Shown: positions 35,152 through 43,194 of the stretch, piece by piece | Position numbering within the stretch: position 1 is the stretch's first letter | How the letters are laid out: every line of letters begins with the position of its first letter | Assembly: GCA_033765235.1 (NCBI GenBank) | Contig: JANRIG010000020.1 | Span: 252,242-316,241, forward strand | Reading direction: 5' to 3' | From: JANRIG01 sp033765235 | GTDB taxonomy: Bacteria; Bacteroidota; Bacteroidia; Cytophagales; UBA9547 | DNA length: 64,000 nucleotides | Program-made: the position numbers and the translations under genes | Notes under the pieces: model-generated | The model's database searches: none | Seen by the model: the letters and a program-made list of their open reading frames with translations, nothing else | Told to the model about the DNA's origin: nothing

Positions 35152-36804
35152 ATGATTTCCACAAAAGATATATTTAATTACAAATTTGACGAGCAGTACA
35201 AAAAACCTATTGCATACTTTTCTATGGAATTTGCCATAGACCAATCTCTCAAAACTTATAGTGGCGGCTTAGGATTTTTGGCGGGCTCACACATGCGAAG
35301 TGCATATGAGCTAAGGCAAAATCTTGTAGGTATAGGTATGCTATGGAAGTATGGCTACTATGACCAAGAGAGAACTATTGATAATACACTTAAGGTAAGC
35401 TATACCGAAAAAAACTACTATTTCCTTCACGACACCGGCATAATATTTCCTATTAGTATTCACAATGCTGATATATATTTGAAGGCTTACATGCTTAAGC
35501 CTGAAACATTTAACACTTGCCCTGTATTTTTCCTTACAACGGATATAGCCGAAAATGACCATATTTCGCAAACCATCACCCACAGACTCTATGACTCCAA
35601 TGAGGCTACACGAATAGCACAATCCATTGTGTTGGGAGTAGGTGGTGCAAAACTATTGGATATACTTGAGCGTAAAACTGAAATATATCATATGAACGAA
35701 GGGCATGCATTGCCTTTGGCATTTTATTTATATCAAAAATATGGCAATAAAATAAAAGATGTAAAAAAGCACTTAGTATTCACCACACATACTCCCGAAA
35801 AAGCAGGAAACGAGGTACACTCTGTGTTTTTATTAAACAAAATGAGTTTTTTTGGCACTGTAAATATTGCAGAAGTGAAGCAAATCACCAACTATGAGTA
35901 CGACCATCTGGATTATACCCTTACAGCCCTGAGAATGGCAAAAGTAGCCAATGCAGTATCTAAAATGCACAAAGAAGTAAGTGACAAAATGTGGAAATCT
36001 TACGAAGGAGTGTGCGAAATAAAAGCCATAACCAATGCACAAAACAAAACCTACTGGAAAGATGAGGTGCTCGAACAAGCATTGTCCAAAGACGACGATG
36101 AACTACTTATGAGAAGAAAAAAAGAACTTAAAAAGCAACTTTTCAAAATAATAGCCAACCAATCCGGCAAACTATTTGATGAAAATATACTTACGCTGGT
36201 ATGGGCACGCAGATTTGCCGGCTACAAGCGTGCAGACCTTATGATGCGCGACAGAAAAGTATTTGATGCATTGCTACGCAATGACAAAATGCCCATTCAA
36301 ATCATATGGGCAGGCAAACCTTACCCTGAAGACTTTGGTGCTATTCACATATTCAACGACTTAGTATGGTCTGCTAAGCCCTATGCAAATGTAGCAGTGC
36401 TCACAGGCTATGAGCTTGAGCTCTCTGCATATCTCAAAAAAGGCTCTGATGTGTGGCTCAACAATCCTAACCTATATCGTGAGGCGTCCGGCACAAGTGG
36501 GATGACAGCTGCTATGAATGCCTCTGTAAACTTTTCAATAGCAGATGGTTGGGTGCCTGAGTTTGCAAAACACGGTCACAATAGCTTTATAATACCTTAT
36601 GCCGACCGCAAACTCAACCAGGAAGAGCAAAATAACTTAGAAAGCAAAAGCTTGATGAATATATTACAAAATGAAATATTACCTACTTATTACAAAAAGC
36701 CCAAAGAGTGGTGCAATATTGTAAAAAACGCCATGAGAGAGGTAGCCCCTACCTATGATAGTAACCGCATGGCTCATGAATATTATGTAGAACTTTATGA
36801 TTAG
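35152..36804 (+). CDS. Glycogen phosphorylase homologue (GT35) lacking the PLP lysine
   Basis: A 550-residue protein of the short alpha-glucan phosphorylase type: IAYFSMEFAIDQSLKTYSGGLGFLAG at the N-terminus, YHMNEGHALPL, FTTHTPEKAGNE, WARRFAGYKR, IIWAGKPYPED and DVWLNNPNLYREASGTSGM. In active phosphorylases the last segment continues with Lys, which binds pyridoxal phosphate. Here residue 452 is Thr (GTSGMTAAMN). The active-site frame is otherwise retained, so the protein may act without PLP, for example as a glycosyl transferase or glucan-binding regulator. I believe related Bacteroidota proteins share this Thr, but this is from memory. Followed after 9 bases by a GNAT gene. Confidence 0.85.
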   Translation: MISTKDIFNYKFDEQYKKPIAYFSMEFAIDQSLKTYSGGLGFLAGSHMRSAYELRQNLVGIGMLWKYGYYDQERTIDNTLKVSYTEKNYYFLHDTGIIFPISIHNADIYLKAYMLKPETFNTCPVFFLTTDIAENDHISQTITHRLYDSNEATRIAQSIVLGVGGAKLLDILERKTEIYHMNEGHALPLAFYLYQKYGNKIKDVKKHLVFTTHTPEKAGNEVHSVFLLNKMSFFGTVNIAEVKQITNYEYDHLDYTLTALRMAKVANAVSKMHKEVSDKMWKSYEGVCEIKAITNAQNKTYWKDEVLEQALSKDDDELLMRRKKELKKQLFKIIANQSGKLFDENILTLVWARRFAGYKRADLMMRDRKVFDALLRNDKMPIQIIWAGKPYPEDFGAIHIFNDLVWSAKPYANVAVLTGYELELSAYLKKGSDVWLNNPNLYREASGTSGMTAAMNASVNFSIADGWVPEFAKHGHNSFIIPYADRKLNQEEQNNLESKSLMNILQNEILPTYYKKPKEWCNIVKNAMREVAPTYDSNRMAHEYYVELYD

Positions 36805-36813
36805 CTTACATAC

Positions 36814-37227
36814 ATGGCAGACATAGTATATAGCATTGAAAATGAATTAGATACAGATGAGTTTATAGCTATATTGTCAACCTCTACACTGGCAGAGCGC
36901 AGACCTGTGCAGGATAGGAATGCCATAAGCAATATGCTCACACATGCCAACCTTATAGTGACTGCACGCACTATAGAAGGTCAACTGGTAGGTGTGGCAA
37001 GGTCATTTACAGACTTTAGCTTTTGTACTTACCTGTCAGACCTTGCGGTAGATGGCAGATATCAAAAGCTGGGTATAGGCAAAGAGCTTATTCGTATAAC
37101 TAAAATAAATGCAATGCCCACCACCCTCATACTGCTTGCAGCACCCAAAGCAGTAGACTATTATCCCAAAATTGGCATGCAGCATCATGGACATTGCTAC
37201 GTAATATCACCCGGTGAAAATATTTGA
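36814..37227 (+). CDS. GNAT family N-acetyltransferase
   Basis: A 137-residue acetyltransferase. The acetyl-CoA-binding motif A is LAVDGRYQKLGIGKELIR, matching the V-x-x-x-x-Q/R-G-x-G-K/A pattern, and a C-terminal beta/alpha unit (LAAPKAVDYYPKIGM) carries the family's Tyr. The substrate cannot be predicted; proteins of this size often acetylate small amines or antibiotics. It begins 9 bases after the GT35 gene and probably shares its transcript. Confidence 0.9.
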   Translation: MADIVYSIENELDTDEFIAILSTSTLAERRPVQDRNAISNMLTHANLIVTARTIEGQLVGVARSFTDFSFCTYLSDLAVDGRYQKLGIGKELIRITKINAMPTTLILLAAPKAVDYYPKIGMQHHGHCYVISPGENI

Positions 37228-37299
37228 TACCTTATCCTAAAATAGGTAAAGAAAAATGCTAAAAATTTAGTGGCTATATCCTGCATTAAGTTAACTATA

Positions 37300-37317
37300 T
37301 AGGGAGTAAACTCCCTA
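37300..37317. terminator. Hairpin between convergent genes
   Basis: TAGGGAG (37300-37306) pairs with CTCCCTA (37311-37317) around a TAAA loop, in the gap between the convergent GNAT and HAMP-GAF genes. Its GGGAGT...CTCCC core resembles the hairpin at 30118-30141. Confidence 0.5.
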
Positions 37318-37353
37318 CATGAGGTAAAAATAGGTGCCGTAATAATAGAATGG

Positions 37354-38985
37354 TTACGCCGCTTTGAAGTTACTCATGCCCAATCTTGATTTGAGTATGG
37401 ATATTTCCTCAAGGTATGATTTTTCTTTGCGATGTATCTCTTCCTGTGTGGCTTGCAGTTCCTCCATATTTTGGCGCATTTCTTCTTCTTGTGCTCTGAG
37501 TTGCTCGCCTTGTATCTGCGACTCTTCGAGTAATTTTTTAGTTTTTTCGTTAATCTTTATGGTAGACACTACCGAGCCTATGGACTCTGCTATTTTTTCT
37601 ATAAATTCTATTTCATAAGGTTCATATACTTTAAAAGAGGCTATCTCAAGCACCCCGTGCACATTTTCATTTATTTTCAAGGGCACAATGAGCAGGCAAT
37701 TGGGGGTGGCCATGCCCAGTCCTGAGGTGATACTCACGTAGTGCTGAGGCACTTGGGTGAGGAATATTTTGTCTTTTTCGAGCACGCACTGCCCCAGCAT
37801 ACCTTCGCCCACCAATACATTTTTTTCCATAAATTTTTTGCGCTCATAGGCATAGCATGCTACAAGTTGCAGCTCTTGCTGCTTTACATGCACATTTTCA
37901 TCGGCTATTACAAATAGTCCGGCTTGGTTAGAGCCTGTGTATCGCACTATGTATCGCACCACTTCATCATATAGCTCTGCCGATGATATATTGGTACGGC
38001 GCAGCACATCGCCTATTTGTGCAAGCCCTGTAGTGATCCATGTACGTCGCTCGCTCTCTTCGGTATTGGTTTTGAGGTTGTTACGCATATCTATGAGTGC
38101 GTTGCCCATCACATCTTTATCGCTGAGGGGCATAAAATCGCTATTATAATTTCCTTTGCCTATTTCTACGGCAAAGTTGGTATTGGAGCGTGCACCATCC
38201 AGCATTTTTTGCAATGCTACAGTCATTTCGCCAATTTCATCATTGGAAGTGGCATTTTTTACTTCCATGATTTCGCCTTTGCTCATAGCTAAAATGATGC
38301 TTTTGAGTTCATTTATAGGAGAAATTATGATTTTTTTATTGAGAAAAACCGAAAAGGCAGCCGCTGCCAATATAAGCAATATCATGGCTACAAAGGCTGT
38401 ATTGAGCATCATAAATGCTTGTTCTTTTTGTGCCTGAATTTCTTTGAATTTGTCAAATATGCTTTTTACAGACAACTTTAGGTACTGATCCATTTCATCT
38501 ACGGCAGGCACCACTGTTTTTTCGTACATGGTCAAGGCATTGTCCACTTTTTCATCATTAGCATAATCATCGTCTGTGGCCAGCGTGAGGGTGATTTTTT
38601 GTGCACCTTCTTTTATGGTATCCAATTTTTGTATTAATGCATTGATTTTAAGTTTTATATCCTTATTATCTGTAGATTGCATTTGCGCATTCAGTTGGGC
38701 AGCAAGGCTATTTATGTCAGTCTCCAGTAAGGCAGTGAGCTTGTCTTTATCTTGCTTGGCAGGGGTGTATATCCAAGAGCTGAGCAGGCGCTTTATTTCC
38801 ATAATCATGCTATTGGTATCTTTGAATAGATTAATGGCAGGAGTATATGTATTGGCTATTTCACTATCTATTTTTTGATTTCTTTGCAAGATAATAAAAC
38901 ATGTGGCAGACGTGATAAGGGCAATAGCAATGATGGCTGCATAGCCCATAGATGTTTTGGTGGATAAACTTTTAGAAATTTTCAT
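37354..38985 (-). CDS. Membrane sensor: 4-helix-bundle, HAMP, GAF and coiled coil, no output domain
   Basis: A 543-residue membrane sensor. An N-terminal helix (~15-33) is followed by a periplasmic four-helix-bundle-type domain as in methyl-accepting proteins (~35-190) and a second helix (~192-213). A HAMP domain (~215-265), a GAF domain (~330-475; VGEGMLGQCV, LIVPLKINENVHGVLEIAS) and a Gln/Glu-rich coiled coil (~480-535; QLRAQEEEMRQNMEEL) complete it. No kinase, methyl-accepting, GGDEF or PAS domain follows, so the output is unclear; the coiled coil may contact a partner. Last gene of the porin/PstS-like/peroxidase operon, 26 bases after the peroxidase. Confidence 0.9.
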   Translation of the reverse strand: MKISKSLSTKTSMGYAAIIAIALITSATCFIILQRNQKIDSEIANTYTPAINLFKDTNSMIMEIKRLLSSWIYTPAKQDKDKLTALLETDINSLAAQLNAQMQSTDNKDIKLKINALIQKLDTIKEGAQKITLTLATDDDYANDEKVDNALTMYEKTVVPAVDEMDQYLKLSVKSIFDKFKEIQAQKEQAFMMLNTAFVAMILLILAAAAFSVFLNKKIIISPINELKSIILAMSKGEIMEVKNATSNDEIGEMTVALQKMLDGARSNTNFAVEIGKGNYNSDFMPLSDKDVMGNALIDMRNNLKTNTEESERRTWITTGLAQIGDVLRRTNISSAELYDEVVRYIVRYTGSNQAGLFVIADENVHVKQQELQLVACYAYERKKFMEKNVLVGEGMLGQCVLEKDKIFLTQVPQHYVSITSGLGMATPNCLLIVPLKINENVHGVLEIASFKVYEPYEIEFIEKIAESIGSVVSTIKINEKTKKLLEESQIQGEQLRAQEEEMRQNMEELQATQEEIHRKEKSYLEEISILKSRLGMSNFKAA

Positions 38986-39011
38986 GGAATTTGATATTTA
39001 ATAATTTATGG

Positions 39012-40079
39012 TTAATATAATTTTTGATTTGTAGATAAAGTATTGAGAAATGCCACAAGGGCATCTATTTCCCGGTCTGTGAGACCTAAAGAAACTATTT
39101 CTTTGGCAAGACCTGTTTTGTCTTGATTTTCACCTCCTTTGTTGTAAAACTCCACTACCTCACGCAGATTTTTTTTGGAGCCGTTATGGAAGTATGGTGC
39201 AGTAGCAGACACATTGCGCAGCGACGGAGTTTTAAATGCTTTGAAAGTAGAAAAAAATGGGTACGGGGTAGATTCAAACTCCTTGTTCATCCCTATTTTA
39301 TCTATTTTTTGTCTTCCCACATCAGAGGTTATGACACCTATGTTGTGAAAACTATCGTCAGTAAGGTTAGCTCCTTTGTGGCATGCCACACAGTTGGCTT
39401 TGCCTATGAATAACTCAAGTCCCAGCTTTTCTTGGTCGTCAAATACTGAACCATCGCCTGATATATATTTATCGTATTTGGAATCTACTGATAATAAGGT
39501 TTTTTCATACGCTATAATAGCTTTTTTTATGCTTTTTTTGCAAATGCCTTCTTCGGGATATGCTTGGTGAAATAATTCCGGGTATAGTGCGTCTGCACTC
39601 AGCTTTGATATGAGTTCGGGATAGTTCATATCAAGCTCTTCTTTGGAGGCTAATACCATATCGAGCTGGTCTTCAAGCCCTGTAGCACGCCCGTCCCAAA
39701 ACATGTTTCTGTTGAGTGCCAGATTGTAAAGGTGTGGTACATGCCTCGACAGCTTATTTCCATGTGTGCCTGATGCAAAATCTACCCCATTGCTGAATCC
39801 TTTGTCAGGCTCATGGCAACTTGCACACGAAAGGTTATTGTTTTTAGAAAATCGTACATCAAAGAACAATTTTTTTCCCAGTTCCACTTCGGATTTTGCC
39901 GGGGTCTTTTTTATCATACCTATCACATTATCATGGGTAAGGCTCTGTATTTTATTGGCTTTTATAAGTCGAGCTATTTTGTATTCCAGACTGTTGCCCG
40001 GCATGTGGTATGCACACAGCACAGCCACACAGACAATAAGCATATAAAGCCTTATCCACTTCATGTTGGTATATTTCAT
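39012..40079 (-). CDS. Di-haem cytochrome c peroxidase (CcpA/MauG family)
   Basis: A 355-residue exported di-haem protein. After an N-terminal hydrophobic signal (~8-24), haem-binding CASCH is at residues 85-89 and CVACH at 230-234. RFSKNNNLSCASCH, DGRATGLEDQ and FKTPSLRNVSATAPYFHNGS are family hallmarks. The final Met-region ligand would be near the C-terminus. Members either reduce H2O2 in the periplasm or, like MauG, modify other proteins. The start overlaps the stop of the PstS-like gene, so translation is likely coupled. It is the third gene of the operon. Confidence 0.93.
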   Translation of the reverse strand: MKYTNMKWIRLYMLIVCVAVLCAYHMPGNSLEYKIARLIKANKIQSLTHDNVIGMIKKTPAKSEVELGKKLFFDVRFSKNNNLSCASCHEPDKGFSNGVDFASGTHGNKLSRHVPHLYNLALNRNMFWDGRATGLEDQLDMVLASKEELDMNYPELISKLSADALYPELFHQAYPEEGICKKSIKKAIIAYEKTLLSVDSKYDKYISGDGSVFDDQEKLGLELFIGKANCVACHKGANLTDDSFHNIGVITSDVGRQKIDKIGMNKEFESTPYPFFSTFKAFKTPSLRNVSATAPYFHNGSKKNLREVVEFYNKGGENQDKTGLAKEIVSLGLTDREIDALVAFLNTLSTNQKLY

Positions 40080-40080
40080 A

Positions 40081-40530
40081 TTACAAAGCGAATACTATTT
40101 TTACTTTTTTGCCTACCGTACTGGATTTGTCCACAAAGCCTATGGCTCCTATGTTGTTTTCCACATATTCTACTACTTCAGAGTCAGAACTCATTTTCAC
40201 CGGAGGTGCTTCTGCATTTTGATATTCACGCTCAGTGAAGTGGCGGGTAAACTCATCGCTAGACATATCTAATACGTCTTTTAGAAAACTTTTGCGCAGG
40301 TCAGAGTTGTTTTTGGTATCAACAGGTACTATGTTTTTGTTGATTTCTTTCCAGCGTTTATTTATTTTACGCAAGTAGTTGAGTTTTACCTGCGAGGCAG
40401 TCATTTTTTCTATGGGGTTGCCCTCGTTCACTATCACTACTAAGCCTTCTCCGGCAGGCACCCATGCTATCATAGCTATGGCAATACCCAAGGTTGCGAG
40501 CATTATTACAAATGGTTTTATATTTTTCAT
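40081..40530 (-). CDS. Short PstS-like periplasmic substrate-binding protein
   Basis: A 149-residue exported protein with an N-terminal hydrophobic segment (~7-25). VVIVNEGNPIEKMTASQVKLNYL and GAIGFVDKSS match the ends of PstS-type phosphate-binding proteins. It keeps only about half of a normal PstS (~300 residues), so it may be a single-lobe protein that does not bind phosphate in the usual way. No pst permease or ATPase genes adjoin it. It lies 34 bases after the porin gene and abuts the peroxidase gene. Confidence 0.85.
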   Translation of the reverse strand: MKNIKPFVIMLATLGIAIAMIAWVPAGEGLVVIVNEGNPIEKMTASQVKLNYLRKINKRWKEINKNIVPVDTKNNSDLRKSFLKDVLDMSSDEFTRHFTEREYQNAEAPPVKMSSDSEVVEYVENNIGAIGFVDKSSTVGKKVKIVFAL

Positions 40531-40564
40531 GGTATAATATTTTTATTTATTTTCATTATATTGA

Positions 40565-41767
40565 TTAAAATCCGAACGCCGTTTGGAATACTATACCATG
40601 AGGTTGGTACGGACCGTCAAAGTAGTATGCGTACTCTATTTTTATTCTGTTGAATGAGAATAAATCGTAGCAAATACCTAGCATGAGTGTTTTGAGGTCC
40701 GGCTCATATATTTTTCTGAGCGTGCCATCGCCGTTTTCTCTTATGCCCAAATACGGACCATTGTTTGCAGGAGTTTGTATATAGTCATACCTTACATAAG
40801 GTGCCAAGCGTCTGTCGAGCACTTTGGTATTCACCGCCAATTCCAATATCAGACCGTGTGTAAAGGTATTATTTTGCATACCTGCAGGTGTGCCATAGTG
40901 CACCATATGATACTCACCTGTGAACTCAAACAACTTTCCATAATAATGTATGTATGGATTAAAACCAGACTCTTGAATATTTACACGCAAGCTATCGCCG
41001 GCTATGATGGCATCGCCAAAGTTGTTGAGACCGCGATAGGTAGGTACGTCATTGGTATATCCACTAAGTCCTATGCGTAAGTCTTTAGGGCCTTGTACTA
41101 TTAGTTCTAATAACCCTGTGACCTGATATCCTGAAAAGTTGCGAGCGTAAAAATTGGACACGGGCGAATATCCGCGTGCATTGCCAAGACCAACTATATA
41201 TTTTAGCGATAGCCCATCAGTAAGGCTGAATACACCGTATGAAGTACCTCCTATGAAGTGATTGGGCACGTAGCCTGCCTCCTCTTCTACCAGCCTGAAC
41301 ATATGCACAGAGTTCATAAGCCATGCTCTGGAGTACCAATTGCGATTCACAAAGCCTATGGGTGTAAACATAAGGCCACCCTGAAAGCCTAATTTATCAC
41401 TTACCTTGTAGTCCATATACAGCCTCTCCACATCTAGTTCGGGACCTCCTGTGTTGCCACGAGGCACTTGCAAGTTCACTTCAGACTGCACGGTAAGGTT
41501 GTCATTGATAAATACAGTGTTTACCAAATCAAGCCCTTGCAAGCCGAGCCCTCTATGTGTACCTTTGGGGTATGGGTCTTCGCCAAAACTTGAAAATTGT
41601 GCAGCTTGCAATGAGTTTGTAGGAGTGCCCATTGTGGCACCCGCTGTCACGTCACCAAAGCCGTTGAAACGTATCCTTATGCCGTCGTCGCGTTGGGCAT
41701 AGAGTTTGGTAATAAGCGCAAAACAACTAATAATTACTGTTTTGGAGTAGAAATATGGTAATTTCAT
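40565..41767 (-). CDS. Outer-membrane porin-like beta-barrel
   Basis: A 400-residue outer-membrane protein. A signal peptide (~1-24, ending TKLYAQ) is followed by alternating amphipathic strands and ends in aromatic Phe (FQTAFGF). DDGIRIRFNGFGDVTAG at the start, LQVPRGNTGGPELDVERLYMDYK and GFQGGLMFTPIGFVNRNWY resemble phosphate-selective porin O/P or related anion porins. No plug domain is present, so it is not TonB-dependent. It heads a four-gene operon with a PstS-like protein, a di-haem peroxidase and a sensor. Confidence 0.85.
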   Translation of the reverse strand: MKLPYFYSKTVIISCFALITKLYAQRDDGIRIRFNGFGDVTAGATMGTPTNSLQAAQFSSFGEDPYPKGTHRGLGLQGLDLVNTVFINDNLTVQSEVNLQVPRGNTGGPELDVERLYMDYKVSDKLGFQGGLMFTPIGFVNRNWYSRAWLMNSVHMFRLVEEEAGYVPNHFIGGTSYGVFSLTDGLSLKYIVGLGNARGYSPVSNFYARNFSGYQVTGLLELIVQGPKDLRIGLSGYTNDVPTYRGLNNFGDAIIAGDSLRVNIQESGFNPYIHYYGKLFEFTGEYHMVHYGTPAGMQNNTFTHGLILELAVNTKVLDRRLAPYVRYDYIQTPANNGPYLGIRENGDGTLRKIYEPDLKTLMLGICYDLFSFNRIKIEYAYYFDGPYQPHGIVFQTAFGF

Positions 41768-42136
41768 AATAAAATTTGTTAAAATGTGAATTGATAATAG
41801 AATAGGTAATAGCTACTGCCAAATGCTATGAACGTATAATTTTTATGCTCAGTTGCACTTAATATGTAGCCAAGAGTAAGCCAATATTCTATACTATTGA
41901 GTATCAAAGCATAGAAAAGTATAATATTTAATCTTATTTCAATAATGCATCAGTAAGAGATATGAGTTAACATCAGTATCTAAAACTTAGGCAATGTTAC
42001 GATATACAAAGGAGGTATGTAAGCGACAATGATTAAGTGGCAAAAGTTTAGAATAAATGGTAAATAAAACCGAGTAAGTGTAATATTTTGCGGTGATAAA
42101 AAAATGGGGTATATATACAAGCATATTGCTTCGCTT

Positions 42137-42182
42137 TACTCGCAATGGCGATGGGTGAGTTAGTGAGTTAGTAAATTAGTAA
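42137..42182 (+). repeat. Direct repeat copy A
   Basis: Begins TACTCGCAATGGCGATGG and continues with GTGAGTTAGTGAGTTAGTAA. It matches copy B at 42370-42414 with a single substitution (G for A after CAATG). The second half is itself a GTTAGT-type minisatellite. Confidence 0.85.
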
Positions 42183-42242
42183 ATTAAATCTTCAATGATT
42201 ACAAGCCTCTTTTCTTCTTGTCACAATTTTTGCTGCCAATTA

Positions 42243-42273
42243 TATTTGACAACTTTCAAAAAGTTGTCAAATA
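42243..42273. repeat. Strong hairpin
   Basis: TATTTGACAACTTT (42243-42256) pairs perfectly with AAAGTTGTCAAATA (42260-42273) around CAA, a 14-bp stem. It could serve as a terminator about 270 bases beyond the LysE gene or be a dispersed hairpin repeat. Confidence 0.8.
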
Positions 42274-42369
42274 ATTGTTTGCACTCGTAATGAGAGAGTA
42301 GGAATGATTGAGTACGTCACTTCGACAAAGGGAAGCGTCTCAAAATGATTTAGATTGCATCGTACTTCG

Positions 42370-42414
42370 TACTCGCAATGACGATGGGTGAGTTAGTGAG
42401 TTAGTAAATTAGTA
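42370..42414 (+). repeat. Direct repeat copy B
   Basis: TACTCGCAATGACGATGG followed by GTGAGTTAGTGAGTTAGTAA; see copy A. It is preceded by TGCATCGTACTTCG, giving a partially palindromic context that copy A has in changed form (TTGCTTCGCTT). Confidence 0.85.
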
Positions 42415-42543
42415 ATTTCAATCTTAAATCTTCAATTTAAAACTTTTAATTTGAACTTTACCTTTTACACTATAATACAGTTATTTGGCTATAAGTAGGT
42501 CTCAGGCACGCAAAATCAATATTCAAAAATGTATATGTCCTAC

Positions 42544-43179
42544 TCATATGATTTTGCTCCATTCTATAGTTTCATAAATTAGTTTGCATCCGTATGTAGT
42601 CATAAGCACACCTGCCGTGCGCCCCATCCAGATCAACAGATTGTCATTGATATGCGCAGATAGCCCTTTGGCTACTTGTATCTTGATTATGTCTGTAGCA
42701 AATACAGTAATGATTGTGCCACAGAAAAATACTAATATTTTGTAGTTGTAATAATCATAATCAAGCGAAACTGCACCTACCACACCTACCCAAAACAAGA
42801 ATACTGCAGGATTTAGAAAATTAAGCGAAAAACCCTTCATGAAAAATCTCAATCGCTCTTTGTTTGACAGTGCGTTGATATCAGGATGCTTGACAAGGTT
42901 ATTTTTCTTAGTCAAAGCACGTATGCCTGCCAGTATCAATACCACTCCTCCTGCCACTCCCAAGTACTTGATTACCCAAGGATTGTCGCTAAACTGTGCC
43001 ATACCTGCATAGGTGATAATGATATAGAAAGTATCGCTGAGGCTTATACCCAAAGCCATGAAAAAAGCTTTTCTGAATCCGTATTTTATGCTTGTGTCTA
43101 TGAGTGCGAAAAATACCGGTCCTATAAGTGTAGCCAATACCAACCCCAGTGCCATTCCTTTGATAAAGATATAATACAT
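42544..43179 (-). CDS. LysE/RhtB family amino-acid exporter
   Basis: A 211-residue protein with about six helices. GLVLATLIGPVFFALIDTSIKYGFRKAFFMALGISLSD is the LysE-type N-terminus with its GP motif, and FSLNFLNPAVFLFWVGV is the typical fourth-helix NP segment. These exporters release lysine, homoserine or threonine, or other small solutes; the substrate is unknown. It begins 15 bases after the GH3-type amido synthetase and probably ends the dxs operon. Confidence 0.9.
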   Translation of the reverse strand: MYYIFIKGMALGLVLATLIGPVFFALIDTSIKYGFRKAFFMALGISLSDTFYIIITYAGMAQFSDNPWVIKYLGVAGGVVLILAGIRALTKKNNLVKHPDINALSNKERLRFFMKGFSLNFLNPAVFLFWVGVVGAVSLDYDYYNYKILVFFCGTIITVFATDIIKIQVAKGLSAHINDNLLIWMGRTAGVLMTTYGCKLIYETIEWSKII

Positions 43180-43194
43180 GTTGTATATCTATGG

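Larger units (their letters stand above)
41768..42543. other. Long repeat-bearing non-coding spacer
   Basis: A 776-base region without an open reading frame. It holds two ~45-base direct repeats (42137-42182 and 42370-42414), a strong hairpin (42243-42273) and a stretch (about 42310-42384) with CTTCGACAAAGGGAAG and TACTTCGTACTCGCAATGACG, the style of dispersed intergenic repeats seen in many Bacteroidota genomes. The rest shows nothing recognisable. Confidence 0.6.

Noticed and set aside
41768..42543. Insertion sequence remnant in the repeat-rich spacer
   Set aside because: No transposase fragment or terminal inverted repeats with target duplication could be found; only short repeats and one hairpin are present.
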